A DNA stretch of 64,000 nt. Source: Paenisporosarcina indica. GTDB taxonomy: Bacteria; Bacillota; Bacilli; Bacillales_A; Planococcaceae. The notes under the pieces were generated by a model, which made no database searches, had not been told where the DNA came from, and worked only from the letters and a program-made list of their open reading frames with translations. Location: positions 806,001 through 870,000 of the forward strand of contig NZ_MPTA01000001.1 of NCBI RefSeq assembly GCF_001939075.1, given 5' to 3'. The position numbers were made by a program, and so were the translations under genes. Each line of letters begins with the position of its first letter. The stretch's first letter is position 1. Positions 36,575 to 45,492 of this stretch are shown here, one piece after another.

Positions 36575-37378
36575 TTATCTATTAGATGTTTTTAGAGCAA
36601 GTTTAACCGATGTACTTATTTGCTCTTTGAACACACCATTTTTATCAATAGCTAATAATTCCGCTTTTAAATGTTTTTCAAATAAATTGACGTTTTCTCC
36701 TAGAAAGCGTTTAGCACCAAAAGAAGTAGAATAGTGATTTCCGATTATAGAGTCCAGTGTCCATATCTGCTCATAGGAAGGTATATGATGAACTTCTAGA
36801 TCGAACTTTGAACTTAATATTATTTCCTGATGGCTAACTGTTGGATGACTGTATGTAATATTTCCTGCTCTCCTTTCATTCCCATACCAATGTTTTACAA
36901 CTTCTTGTACTGTCTGTTGCCAAGGTAGAAGCACTTCATTATGAGAGTAAGTATCTATAATGGCTATTCCGCCACCAACAGCAACCATTTCGTATAAACT
37001 TTCAAGGATCCGTGGTCTATCCATCCAGTGAAATGCCTTTGCAATAGTTACAAATCTAAAGGTCGTGTTGGTATTACGTTTATATGTTTCAACATCACCA
37101 ATAAACCACTCTGTATTTTCAACCCTAATTTCCTTACTGAATCTTTCAGCCTCCTGAATCATCTCAGGCTCCGTGTCCAACCCTACTATTTTTTCAAACC
37201 AATCAGAAAACCTTAGTGATAATCGTCCATCACCGCATCCCAAATCCAGCATGTTGCCATTCCCATCTAAAGAAAACCTATTTCTTAAATATCTTATTAA
37301 ACTAGCAGAATATAATGGTCTATATCGCGAATAATACCACGCTGTGCCTTTAAATAAATCTTCCCCATAATCTTTCAT
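36575..37378 (-). CDS. Class I SAM-dependent methyltransferase
   Basis: A 267-residue protein with the SAM-binding motif MLDLGCGDGRLSL (about residues 38-50), the acidic second strand VGLDTEPEMI and the FVTIAKAFHWMD segment typical of the Methyltransf_11 group. The ATG follows AAGGGGG. It is the first gene of a two-gene unit with the APH-like kinase. Substrate unknown. A repeat (37415-37474) stands immediately upstream. Confidence 0.82.
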   Translation of the reverse strand: MKDYGEDLFKGTAWYYSRYRPLYSASLIRYLRNRFSLDGNGNMLDLGCGDGRLSLRFSDWFEKIVGLDTEPEMIQEAERFSKEIRVENTEWFIGDVETYKRNTNTTFRFVTIAKAFHWMDRPRILESLYEMVAVGGGIAIIDTYSHNEVLLPWQQTVQEVVKHWYGNERRAGNITYSHPTVSHQEIILSSKFDLEVHHIPSYEQIWTLDSIIGNHYSTSFGAKRFLGENVNLFEKHLKAELLAIDKNGVFKEQISTSVKLALKTSNR

Positions 37379-37414
37379 TGAGTAATCCCCCTTACTTTAG
37401 CCTTTCAAGTCTTC

Positions 37415-37474
37415 TTCTACAACTAACCTGCAACGAGATGGTCTTGTTTAACTAAAGCACCACGTTAGTTCAAC
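37415..37474 (+). repeat. Cassette repeat 2 (A and B, short centre)
   Basis: AACTAACCTGC (A left arm) and, 17 bp on, TTTAACTAAAGCACC with CGTTAGTTCAA (B). The central hairpin is missing. Confidence 0.75.
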
Positions 37475-37628
37475 ATTCAATATTAGGATATTTAATTACT
37501 TCACACAAGAAAAAGCCAGCACAATTGGAATTCATTGTCTTCTAACAAATTCATCTTCACTACTAAAATGTACACGCTTTGGTATCGCGTTTATCCCCCG
37601 ATTGCTTACTAGTAAATGACGAAGTTGT

Positions 37629-38141
37629 AAGTGTATGCTGGTCCCATGAAGAAGACTACCTGAGTAAGAATCAACTTCCAAAATTAAAGAACCCAAAGTA
37701 GGGAAGCTGATTCCAAAGTATTTAACCGAACGGGAGATTGACCATCTTTGTGAATCCTATTATTCCACAATGGAAAAGCGGTTTTTGAATTCATGTTTTC
37801 TATCGGCTGTCGAATTGGAGAAATAGTTTCGTAAGAAAAGAACCATATTAATTGATCCAATCAATCCGCGATCGATAGAGGAAAAGGCGATAAGGAGAGG
37901 AAAGTTTATTTTAATACACACGTTGTGACATATGACTTAAACGCTATATGGAAAGCCGTAATGACCATAATTCAGCAATCTTTGTAACAGCAAGACAGCC
38001 ACATAAAATGAGTGCGCACAAATAATGGAGCTCCTATTGAGTCATACAAAGTCTTATGGGTCATGATAAAAGTGACCCACCAAGATATAGGCTAAGTTAA
38101 GCGGAAGGTTAAGGAAAGAGTATTATCAGAAGTACTTTTAA
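37629..38141 (+). pseudogene. Tyrosine recombinase (integrase), decayed
   Basis: Fragments in several frames line up with a phage-integrase-type recombinase. First WSHEEDYLSKNQ, then KLIPKYLTEREIDHL, then IQSLMGHDKSD-like and, at the end, KLSGRLRKEYYQKYF with a stop at 38141. Frameshifts, in-frame stops and missing blocks (including the R-H-x-x-R catalytic box) show that it is dead. The gene reads towards the array repeats: a hairpin and a B palindrome follow within 15 bp. A second remnant of the same gene family lies at 56.05-56.36 kb. Confidence 0.75.
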
Positions 38142-38153
38142 ATGTAAAAAGAG

Positions 38154-38205
38154 GCAACGTCTTAAAAGACGTTGCTCAACTTGACTAAATCACCCGTTAG
38201 CGGTA
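38154..38205 (+). repeat. Cassette repeat 3 (hairpin + B palindrome) after the recombinase
   Basis: Hairpin GCAACGTCTT / AAGACGTTGC (38154-38163, 38166-38175), then a B palindrome with TTGACTAAATCACCC and GTTAGCGG. The same hairpin-B pair follows the second recombinase remnant. Confidence 0.7.
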
Positions 38206-38249
38206 AAACATCACTAATTTAATGTGGTGGTCTACAGTGCAATCTGAGT

Positions 38250-38717
38250 TTATAAATAATAACTCATAATAATAAGTTCTCCTTTTTTCCCCATCTTTCT
38301 TGTACCTTCATCAATATATCCACACTTCTTGTATAATCCTTGTGCACCTTCATTCTTTATATTCACGGCCAATACAATTTCATTAATATCTCTAAAATGT
38401 TTCTTCACAAAATCAGGTAGTAGCATTAAAGCTTTTTTGGCATATCCATTACCTTGATGACGATAATCTGTTGAAAAAGCTCTTATTAATATTGATTTAT
38501 GATTATCGGAGTATGGTTTTACACCATCATTTCTATGTAGTACAAAGAAAGTAACGAGCTTCTCATTTTCTAAAGCTAAAATTGAACTCCGATTTAAATC
38601 CTCATTTGAAAGATTAATGCATTCATTAGGTGTGCTTGTAAATCGGAGTTGTTCTTCAGTTAATTTATATTGTTTAATTAAATGATTGAAGCTATCATCG
38701 TAAAAATATAGCTGCAT
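38250..38717 (-). CDS. GNAT-family N-acetyltransferase
   Basis: A 155-residue single-domain acetyltransferase. The acetyl-CoA motif is RHQGNGYAKKAL (R-x-x-G-x-G/A), followed by the beta5/alpha4 segment AVNIKNEGAQGLYKKCGY. The ATG follows GGAGGGTG. It is a single-gene cassette between repeats 3 and 4. Substrate unknown. Confidence 0.85.
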   Translation of the reverse strand: MQLYFYDDSFNHLIKQYKLTEEQLRFTSTPNECINLSNEDLNRSSILALENEKLVTFFVLHRNDGVKPYSDNHKSILIRAFSTDYRHQGNGYAKKALMLLPDFVKKHFRDINEIVLAVNIKNEGAQGLYKKCGYIDEGTRKMGKKGELIIMSYYL

Positions 38718-38795
38718 TATTCACCCTCCAAAAAGAACGTTTGTATTGGGTACAATATTAAAAGTTTATTTATATAAATTTACCCTTCTGGTCAT

Positions 38796-38823
38796 ATTTA
38801 ACTAAAGCACCCGTTAGTTAAAT
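38796..38823 (+). repeat. Cassette repeat 4 (B palindrome)
   Basis: ATTTAACTAAAGCACC and CGTTAGTTAAAT, a clean B palindrome upstream of the GNAT gene. Confidence 0.75.
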
Positions 38824-38868
38824 ATGAGAAAATCCTTACACAATTAATTAAGGCGAAACATATTATTT

Positions 38869-39369
38869 TCACTTTGTCACTTGTTCTAATTTTATAATTG
38901 CTTTAAGAATTAAATCCCGTTTTTTTGCTGACTCCATCCATAATGGTAACCTACTTTCCACGCTTAGGTAATACGGATGATTTTCGCTCAGTTCATCTTC
39001 AATATAGCTGTTGAGATATTGAAGATGTTCAAGGTTATATGACCACAAAGTATGTTCCCGGAAAGTAATTTGTAAGAGAAGAGGATAGCCAAAATACCAA
39101 TCAAATGATCCACCTATGTTAATTAAACCTTATTTAAAAGTCTTATCATATAATATTTTGTTTTGGTTGAAGTTATTTTTCTTAGGGACAGTATCCTTGG
39201 TTAATCAGCAGTATAAACAAGTAAATCTTTTGGTTACGTCTATTTGAGAAGGTTGGTGTTCTCCAAGTGATAAAACTTTTGTTTGTTTACTGCAATTTGG
39301 GCAAATCACAAGAAAATTGTCACCAAAACTTTCTAACATACGATTTTGGTTATTAAATTGTTTTTTCAT
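38869..39369 (-). pseudogene. Zinc-ribbon protein gene with two in-frame stops
   Basis: A single frame of 166 codons starts with an ATG at 39369 behind GATGAGGGG (MKKQFNNQNRMLESF). It carries CPNC and CLYC cysteine pairs typical of a TFIIB-like zinc ribbon, then meets TGA (39207-39205) and TAA (39132-39130). It continues in the same frame as FDWYFGYPLLLQITFREHTL and onward to a final TGA at 38869. The frame on both sides is coding-like, so the gene was inactivated by nonsense changes. The rest of the layout fits a cassette between repeats 4 and 5. Confidence 0.7.
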
Positions 39370-39402
39370 TGGTACCCCTCATCTTAATTAATAATAAAAA
39401 GT

Positions 39403-39455
39403 ACTTCTTAATCAACCCGTCGATCTTCATCTAAAGCACCCGTTAATTTAATAAG
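39403..39455 (+). repeat. Cassette repeat 5 (short A, B palindrome)
   Basis: A remnant of A (AATCAACCCGTCGATC) and a B palindrome, TTCATCTAAAGCACC and CGTTAATTTAATAAG. The next gene's stop is 6 bp away. Confidence 0.7.
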
Positions 39456-39461
39456 CGTGAA

Positions 39462-39755
39462 TCACATGTTTCTGCTGTTATATTTTTTTACGACGGTTGC
39501 TAAAACTGCAATAATAAAAACGATCACACTATTTATCATTAAATAGTACGCTAGTTGCATGCCATAAAACACTGCAAAAGGATCGCGAATAGTAAATATC
39601 GCTAATGCACCACCGATTGCACCAAATAAAACTGCTAGTATTAATATTGTAAAAGCAGAAGAATATAGATTTTTCTTTTTTCTGTAAAATACAAACGCAA
39701 TAATATTTGCAATAACGATAAAAAAGCCCATAAGTATTATGAAAAAACTATCCAT
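39462..39755 (-). CDS. Small three-span membrane protein (97 aa)
   Basis: Three hydrophobic segments: residues 3-22 (SFFIILMGFFIVIANIIAFV), about 33-53 and about 70-88. They are joined by short charged loops (FYRKKKNLY) and a basic tail. The ATG follows AGGAGGAG. No domain is recognised. It is a single-gene cassette between repeats 5 and 6. Its first ~60 codons and upstream DNA are duplicated at 52.27-52.47 kb. Confidence 0.65.
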   Translation of the reverse strand: MDSFFIILMGFFIVIANIIAFVFYRKKKNLYSSAFTILILAVLFGAIGGALAIFTIRDPFAVFYGMQLAYYLMINSVIVFIIAVLATVVKKYNSRNM

Positions 39756-39802
39756 TTAACTCCTCCTCCATAAACATATTTTACCATTAAAACCAAAAAA
39801 CT

Positions 39803-39875
39803 TTTTGAACTATTCCGTTGCTTTAAGAAAAATGGATTTACTTCTTCTGAAAGTAAAGCACCCGTTAGTTGAAGA
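39803..39875 (+). repeat. Cassette repeat 6 (degenerate A, B palindrome)
   Basis: TTGAACTATTCCGTTGC (A, decayed) and AAAGTAAAGCACCC with GTTAGTTGAAG (B). Confidence 0.65.
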
Positions 39876-39893
39876 GTATACGAAGATAGAGAA

Positions 39894-40307
39894 TTATTTT
39901 GTTAATTCTTCTCCTGTTAAAATTGTGTATAGGTCTGCTGAATCGTGCTTTGTTAATCTCACATATCTATCGCTATTAGTAACTATCTCTAGATTTTCAC
40001 CATTTGGGCTAATCCATAGTAAATAAGATGCTATTTTGTCTTCGCTGCTATTCTTAAATGGAAATTGAAATTGGTAGTCAGCATAACGTTCCATTTCTAC
40101 TTTTTCATTTTCCCAATTAGCATTTTTCACTACATCTATCGCTTTAGTCACCTGTTTTCGTTGAGTGACTTCTTTGAAGTCTTCAAAAATATTTTCTTCA
40201 CCTGTTCGTTTCTGCACAGTTATTTTTTGCCCTATCATTTCATTTACACACCCCGAGCTAACTAACAGAACACCAAGGAGAGAAAAAAGTAGTAGTATTT
40301 TTTTCAA
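39894..40307 (-). CDS. Lipoprotein (137 aa)
   Basis: A TTG start at 40307 follows AAGGGG. The product has a lipoprotein signal (KKILLLFSLLGVLLVSSGC, lipid-modified Cys20) and a small soluble domain with a WISPNGENLEI turn near the C-terminus. It would be anchored on the outer face of the membrane. No family is assigned with certainty. It is a single-gene cassette between repeats 6 and 7, stop 18 bp from the repeat. Confidence 0.68.
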   Translation of the reverse strand: MKKILLLFSLLGVLLVSSGCVNEMIGQKITVQKRTGEENIFEDFKEVTQRKQVTKAIDVVKNANWENEKVEMERYADYQFQFPFKNSSEDKIASYLLWISPNGENLEIVTNSDRYVRLTKHDSADLYTILTGEELTK

Positions 40308-40336
40308 GCAGCTTTGCCCCTTTATTATTATTTTCT

Positions 40337-40436
40337 TATTGAATCAACCTGCCCCGTTAGTTGAATCATCGTTACTGTATTAGTTCACATGAGACGCCAA
40401 ATTCTAATGAAAGTAAAGCACTCGTTAGTTGAAGAA
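40337..40436 (+). repeat. Cassette repeat 7 (full A-B, altered centre)
   Basis: A: GAATCAACCTGCC and CCGTTAGTTGAAT. B: AAAGTAAAGCACTC and GTTAGTTGAAGAAG. The ~40 bp between them do not contain the usual hairpin. Confidence 0.75.
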
Positions 40437-40504
40437 GAAATGCTAATCATTTAACCCTAAAAAGATATTTGCCTGCCTCATTTTAAATTCTCGGTATATT
40501 TATA

Positions 40505-40537
40505 GAAAAAAATGAACTTGGAAAAATATCTCCAAGC
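40505..40537 (-). terminator. Terminator downstream of the signal peptidase gene
   Basis: CTTGGA / TCCAAG (40517-40522, 40531-40536) with a run of seven T on the minus strand, ~105 nt after the stop codon at 40643. Confidence 0.55.
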
Positions 40538-40642
40538 CCATCTCTTTTACTGTCCATTTTTACACAAAAACCAACAGGTAGTTACACAGGATATACAAGC
40601 ATTTGTTTAATAATCTAGGTCTTTTATTATTTTTCGTTCATA

Positions 40643-41203
40643 TTACTCAATAAGTCCCATTTCATTGGGCGGCCAAAAAACAACATTTGTGTTACCTATT
40701 ATTTCACTTATTGATATTAGACCAATTTCTCGACTGTCTGTACTATTTCTTCGATTATCACCCATGACAAACACATATCCTTCAGGAATTACTGTCATTT
40801 GAGTGTAATCTTCAAGTGTAAAATTTTCTGTCAAGGTTCCTGAATTTATCTCTGCCTTGTACTTATCTAAATAGGGTTCTGGAAGAACTTCTCCATTTAT
40901 TAATAGCTGGTCATTTTTATAAGCAAGAGAGTCTCCAGGCAATCCGATTACACGTTTAATGTAATCTTTATTCTCATTGGCATGAAATACAACAATATCA
41001 AATCTTTCTATTTCTCCTATTTCAAAGCCAATCTTATTAACAATCATACGGTCACCATTTTCAAGAGTTGGCATCATTGATTCACCGTCAACTACAATCG
41101 GCGTAAATAAAAGATATCGAATTAGCAAGGCAAGACCAAAAGCAATTACTAATGCTTTTGACCATTCCAAAAACTCATTTTTTTCCTTTTTAGTTTGTTC
41201 CAT
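40643..41203 (-). CDS. lepB: Type I signal peptidase
   Basis: A 186-residue SipS-type enzyme. It has one N-terminal membrane anchor (about residues 17-35), the catalytic serine in GESMMPTL (Ser42) and the general-base lysine in DYIKRVIGLPGD (Lys83), matching the spacing in SipS. It cleaves signal peptides of exported proteins outside the membrane. The start at 41203 follows AGGGGGG; an in-frame upstream ATG has no such site. The catalytic domain is complete (FVMGDNRRNSTDSR is present). Confidence 0.94.
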   Translation of the reverse strand: MEQTKKEKNEFLEWSKALVIAFGLALLIRYLLFTPIVVDGESMMPTLENGDRMIVNKIGFEIGEIERFDIVVFHANENKDYIKRVIGLPGDSLAYKNDQLLINGEVLPEPYLDKYKAEINSGTLTENFTLEDYTQMTVIPEGYVFVMGDNRRNSTDSREIGLISISEIIGNTNVVFWPPNEMGLIE

Positions 41204-41660
41204 CGTTTGCCCCCCTGAATTGGTTATATTTCTCATTATACCTTTTGTAATACTTACTTGCCCCTTTTAGTTTATGTAGAAGCCTTCAAAATCTTGATAT
41301 TATGTTAACATAAATCCCCATATCCGAATTTCAAAAATGATACAATTGGGATAGCCCTCGACTCGTTCCCCTAATTTGACTTCTTTGCCCTTAAAAGGAC
41401 TAAAAATGTGATGACCATTCACTCGCCTACCTTCCTTAGTTTTCATTCTTTTCAAAATGAACGCGCAAGAATAAACCTTGGATTGCTTGATATATATAGC
41501 AAAAATGCTATGAGTTACAAACAGCCCAAACATCATATCAATTAAATAAACGGTATAACACCATTTAGACAATTCCCTTAGGATAAGGGTCTATCCCTGG
41601 CAGCAGTTGGTCACGGGTTAGTGGATTGCTACTTGGGCTGATCATACTTCTAAAAACAAA
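41204..41660. other. Region upstream of the signal peptidase gene
   Basis: A minus-strand frame (41572-41300) contains a coding-like stretch RRVNGHHIFSPFKGKEVKLG, but without start signals or a continuation. It may be a gene fragment. No terminator or RNA is seen besides the hairpin at 41661. Confidence 0.3.
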
Positions 41661-41698
41661 AAACGTCCTACCGCATGATAGTTTGCGATAAGACGTTT
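41661..41698 (-). terminator. Terminator of the NlpC/P60 gene
   Basis: AAACGTC / GACGTTT outer arms with GCG / CGC inner pairing (41661-41698), followed by TTTTTGTTTTT on the minus strand. Confidence 0.8.
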
Positions 41699-41710
41699 GG
41701 AAATGTAAGT

Positions 41711-42208
41711 TTATTTTTTTGCTGAAGCTACTTGAGATACTTTTGCTACACGCTTAGCACCCATATATTTAGCACCCCAGTAGTAAGGATCGTTTAATTT
41801 CGATACAGAAACACCTTTACTGGATGAAGAATGTGCAAACTTGCCGTTTCCAATGTAAATTCCGGCGTGAGATACACCTTTACCTGAAGTGTTGAAGAAT
41901 ACCAAATCTCCGGCTTTAAGGTTGTTTTTTGAAACTGAAGTACCGACAGTGATCATCCCAGCAGTTGTTCTTGGTAAGGCAACGCCAGCTTTTTTATATA
42001 CATACCCAATAAATCCTGAGCAGTCAAAGCCTTTTGTTGTAGTACCACCCCAAACATACTTGGTACCCATTACTTGATTTGCAGTCGAGACGATTTTGTT
42101 TGCGCTAATACTTGAAGCTTCTGCTTGATTTGAAAATGGAGCTAAAAAGATGAACGATGCTAATGTTAATATTGAAATGCTCTTAAGCAACTGTGACTGT
42201 AATTTCAT
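41711..42208 (-). CDS. Secreted NlpC/P60-family peptidoglycan endopeptidase
   Basis: A 165-residue exported enzyme. It has a signal peptide (KLQSQLLKSISILTLASFIF, cleavage after the QAEA near residue 31) followed directly by the catalytic domain without SH3 or LysM modules. The triad is Cys63 in FDCSGFIG, His114 in GVSHAGIYIG and His126 in FAHSSSS. It probably cleaves gamma-D-Glu-diamino acid bonds in wall peptides. The start lies after a weak AGGATTTC-type ribosome site (GAGGATTTCAC). It stands between the signal peptidase and an IS110 remnant. Confidence 0.9.
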   Translation of the reverse strand: MKLQSQLLKSISILTLASFIFLAPFSNQAEASSISANKIVSTANQVMGTKYVWGGTTTKGFDCSGFIGYVYKKAGVALPRTTAGMITVGTSVSKNNLKAGDLVFFNTSGKGVSHAGIYIGNGKFAHSSSSKGVSVSKLNDPYYWGAKYMGAKRVAKVSQVASAKK

Positions 42209-42621
42209 ATAAAGTGAAATCCTCCGATGTATAGCTCTAAGCTGAATTTTTCTGAAAAATTAACTAAACTCAGTTTACCACGATACAAACCTATTTAATT
42301 TTACATTTACGTAACAAAGTGATTACACTTTCTGACTTTGTTGCAACAATCAATGATTATTAAATGTTTTAGTATCACATCACTTTTTTTATATCGAGTA
42401 GTATTTTAATCTTTTAAAAACCCGAAGTCCGCATGGAAGGAACAGTACATATTATGAACCCGCTTGAAGGTTGGCTCAACGTCTCAGAAGATGTATTTTT
42501 TGATAGTTACGAAGCACTTGGGAGTCATGCCTTTATTGTCTAAAAATAATGTAAGGTTAATCTGTGTTTCTACCCTTGCTATTCCTAAAAACTGCGTGAA
42601 ATATCTCAGACAATAAAAAGA
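42209..42621. other. Non-coding region with a gene fragment
   Basis: A plus-strand frame 42434-42541 encodes 36 residues (MEGTVHIMNPLEGWLNVSED and onward) without a ribosome site. It is probably a fragment of a lost gene. The rest is AT-rich and unrecognised. Confidence 0.25.
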
Positions 42622-43064
42622 CTACCTCATAAGGTAGTGGAAATTCAACAAACGTGGATAGCTAAAACGTCCATATTTCAATAAGCGTGCGATGACCAAC
42701 GCATCTTTTTTGTCATTCTTAGTTTGTGAATTATCGTCCAGCTCCTTTGAACGTTTGACGTGCATTTGATTCACCATGACGAGTGGAATGTCACAATTAT
42801 CTAAGAAATAGGCCAAGTTCATCCAATAGTGGCTTAGGATCAATTCCGATGATAACGTCTGTTTTCTTAGCCTCCTTCATCGTTTGACGAATCTTTTCAT
42901 ACAAACTTTCAAAGCATTCTTTTGATTAATGTACCGCAAAGGCTTTTTCAATCACACCCTCGTTCATCGACAAAGCTCGCACAATGAACACACATGGCAA
43001 TATCCATACCGACAACGAGTGTATTTTCAGTCACTTGATTAATTTTTTCATTGCATTTAAACAT
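42622..43064 (-). pseudogene. IS110-family transposase, truncated and frameshifted
   Basis: The ATG at 43064 behind CAAGGAGG starts FKCNEKINQVTENTLVVGMD, the N-terminus of a DEDD-type IS110 transposase. The frame is then broken by stops and a gap. It continues as HYWMNLAYFLDNCDIPLV and SQTKNDKKDALVIARLL, also typical of this family, ending near 42622. Only the N-terminal third survives, and no IS ends are identified. Confidence 0.8.
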
Positions 43065-43161
43065 AGAGAAGTCCTCCTTGTTAGATGATGGGTCAATGGT
43101 CGTTGACACTCACATCAATACTAGAAGGCTTTTTTTCTTTCATAAACCCAAACATCCTTCA

Positions 43162-43191
43162 AACAGGAATGCTGCCCCGTTAGTTTTAGTT
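43162..43191 (+). repeat. Cassette repeat 8 (A palindrome only)
   Basis: AACAGGAATGCTGCCCC and GTTAGTTTTAGTT; no B part nearby. Confidence 0.6.
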
Positions 43192-43268
43192 AATAGTCCA
43201 GTCAAACAATCCTTTTACTTCTTTTCAACATATAATGCTGAGAACCTAACTTAAAGGAGTGAAATAAC

Positions 43269-43544
43269 ATGGGATTTTTCCAACCCGAAGGAACAATGTC
43301 TCCACAATCCCCTCCCCCACCTTTCATACCATCAAAACCTTCTGTCTCCTATATCATTGACTGTGTATATCAAAACACTTATGTATGGCTTAGAAATGGC
43401 GATCAATTCTGGTTTTACCCAACACGCGTGGAATATGGTGAAGTAACTGGATATAGATGGAACGGTGCCTTCTGGCAATTCTACGGAATTGACCCTAGAA
43501 TTATTGACGCTGTCGCCTGTCCACCTACTCCTACTCTTTACTAA
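43269..43544 (+). CDS. Pro-rich / aromatic hypothetical protein (91 aa)
   Basis: The ATG follows AAAGGAG. A proline-rich N-terminus (MSPQSPPPPFIPSKPS) precedes a short domain with YQNTYVWLRNGDQFWFYPT and GYRWNGAFWQFYGIDPRIID. This resembles a group of small uncharacterised Bacillus proteins with a conserved YVWL-FWFYPT-GYRW core. No transmembrane helix. It is one of the few array genes on the plus strand. Confidence 0.65.
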   Translation: MGFFQPEGTMSPQSPPPPFIPSKPSVSYIIDCVYQNTYVWLRNGDQFWFYPTRVEYGEVTGYRWNGAFWQFYGIDPRIIDAVACPPTPTLY

Positions 43545-43547
43545 AAT

Positions 43548-43592
43548 CCAAAAACCTTTTGGTAATAAAAATCCTCAAGGCTTTTTCTTTTT
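43548..43592 (+). terminator. Weak terminator
   Basis: AAAACCTT and AAGGCTTTTT can pair, followed by CTTTTTT. Confidence 0.4.
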
Positions 43593-43650
43593 TAATAAGC
43601 TTAAGTTGAATATACATTTTAGCGATATAATCCATTAAAATTAGTATCAA

Positions 43651-43729
43651 TTATTTCACTAACCTGACCCGTCAGTAAAATAGTCAGCCCGATATGTTCT
43701 TTACTAAAGCACCCGTTTATTGAATAAGT
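43651..43729 (+). repeat. Cassette repeat 9 (A-B)
   Basis: A: TTTCACTAACCTGACCC and GTCAGTAAAAT. B: TTTACTAAAGCACCC and GTTTATTGAATAAG. Short centre. Confidence 0.7.
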
Positions 43730-44393
43730 AAAAACCAATCATTGCGGCTGATCATTTGTTCAGAACATATTAATATACAGTAAATATCCAAATTAGATTG
43801 CCGAACGCGAAAAATTCAAAAAGTAATGACAAGCCAAGTGAAACTCGAAGTTCGTTAAAGTACACTTATACGGACGGATTTGAAGTGTTCCTATATAGTC
43901 TAAATCACTTTATTATGAACGCTCTCTTATAACGCACACTTTTACGAATACTTGTAGGTAATAAGAAAAAGCTATCCTGTATGGATAGCTTTTCTTCAAA
44001 TGCTTATGGAACTAATCAATCATTAGTTTAAGTGGAATTCTTCATAATCTAATATTTATCTTAACGTAAATATCCAAATAGAATATTAAATTTATATATA
44101 AAGATTTTCTGAACAGTAATTTACGGTAAATCAACCTTTTCTTTTATATCCTTTTAATAAAGCATTCTCTGAGTCTCTTTTGTTATGTAATTTATTAATT
44201 TTGAGCATTTTTTAATTATCATGGGAGTTAGAGAAGTCCAACAAAAAGAGCATTAATCCCTTCCAGAATCAACACTCCAATCTATTTCATCCCGTTTCTT
44301 CAAAAGCCCTTTATTTAGATTCAACTCGTATGAAAACAACTTCATTCTCATTTATTCCATCAATTTCCATTCTTTTTGCGTTAATCTTTCTTG
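43730..44393. other. AT-rich non-coding stretch with a hairpin
   Basis: AAAAAGCTATCC / GGATAGCTTTT (43966-43993) is a good terminator, but no gene that it would end is recognisable upstream. The remainder has no coding signal. Confidence 0.4.
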
Positions 44394-44415
44394 GATCATC
44401 GCACCCGTTAGCCAT
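44394..44415 (+). repeat. Cassette repeat 10 (degenerate B)
   Basis: ATCATCGCACCCGTTAGCC keeps only the core of B. Confidence 0.4.
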
Positions 44416-44474
44416 CCATACCACAAAAAAACGCTGCAACACAGAGGATGAAAAATAATACAGACCGAGTAAGG

Positions 44475-45368
44475 TTAAAGATTATAATTATAGCAAACCA
44501 TCGATTCTTCCTTTTTAAATCCTTCTTTAGTATATAGATGAACCGCTCGTTCGTTATCCGCATTTGCGCTTAAAACCGCCTTTGGAAGTCCGATGCTTTT
44601 TCCGAATTCAAGAGCTTTTCTCAATAACTGACGTCCTAATCCTTTTCCTTGATATTCAGGGATGAGAGCTAAAGGACCAATGTTTAACACAGATTCATTA
44701 TTGTAAAACTCTCTAGTTGAGCGTACGACCCCAATCGGATTTTCTTGGTGATAAAGAAGAAAGATTCCACCTTCTAAATAATCTTCTTTATTCTCCATAT
44801 TCTTAACCTCTTCGACTGTCAGAGGCGTCTCTGAACCTTTAAGTGTTGCAAAACCATTGTTTCGCACATAAAGATAGTCTTCCTCATCTTTATTAAATTC
44901 AAAGGTTTTAAAAGAGTAGTCATTTGGTAAGTTTGGTTGTGCGACATCCATGGCTTCTCTTGTAAGAAAATAGGCGTAACGCTCAATATTGAACTGCATC
45001 GAATGAAAAATATCCCGGACGACAAAATTGTCTTCTTGAATAAAAAGAAAGACATGGTTTGTTTCTGTTGTGTGGGCCTTTATACTTTGGAGCATCAGCA
45101 TGTAAATATTTAGGTTAGGCTCTACAGAGTGAAAAATCCGAAAGCGTCCCTTTTTTCCTCTCTTAAAATATGAATCCTTAATGAGAGAAACCCCAGCGAT
45201 AATTTTTGATTGGTCATTTAAGACAATATATGTTGGATTGTCCTTATCAGGCTGAAAGTTTTTTAGGTCTGCCTCATAAAGAAATGAATCATCTACCTCA
45301 TTCCTGTATTTTATACAGAAATCAATAAAATCTGAATATCTAGCTTCAGATAAATATTCAATATTCAT
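44475..45368 (-). CDS. Two-domain GNAT N-acetyltransferase
   Basis: A 297-residue protein. The C-terminal half is a clear GNAT domain: IPEYQGKGLGRQLLRKAL (Q-x-x-G-x-G) and SANADNERAVHLYTKEGF. The N-terminal half looks like a second, degenerate GNAT fold. The start at 45368 follows AAGGAGGGG; an in-frame start further upstream has no ribosome site. Substrate unknown. Confidence 0.85.
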   Translation of the reverse strand: MNIEYLSEARYSDFIDFCIKYRNEVDDSFLYEADLKNFQPDKDNPTYIVLNDQSKIIAGVSLIKDSYFKRGKKGRFRIFHSVEPNLNIYMLMLQSIKAHTTETNHVFLFIQEDNFVVRDIFHSMQFNIERYAYFLTREAMDVAQPNLPNDYSFKTFEFNKDEEDYLYVRNNGFATLKGSETPLTVEEVKNMENKEDYLEGGIFLLYHQENPIGVVRSTREFYNNESVLNIGPLALIPEYQGKGLGRQLLRKALEFGKSIGLPKAVLSANADNERAVHLYTKEGFKKEESMVCYNYNL

Positions 45369-45492
45369 GAACCGCCCCTCCTTCACTTTGTCTATCAATT
45401 AAATAGAAATGCTTTATTTTTCTGCCATCCCGATATTTAAACCACTTCAATTATATCCCACAGGGCAATTTTTTTATATGCAATTTTAAATA

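Noticed and set aside
39205-39207. TGA as a selenocysteine or recoded codon in the zinc-ribbon gene
   Set aside because: There is no SECIS-like hairpin evident, and a second stop (TAA) follows in the same frame; plain nonsense mutation is simpler.
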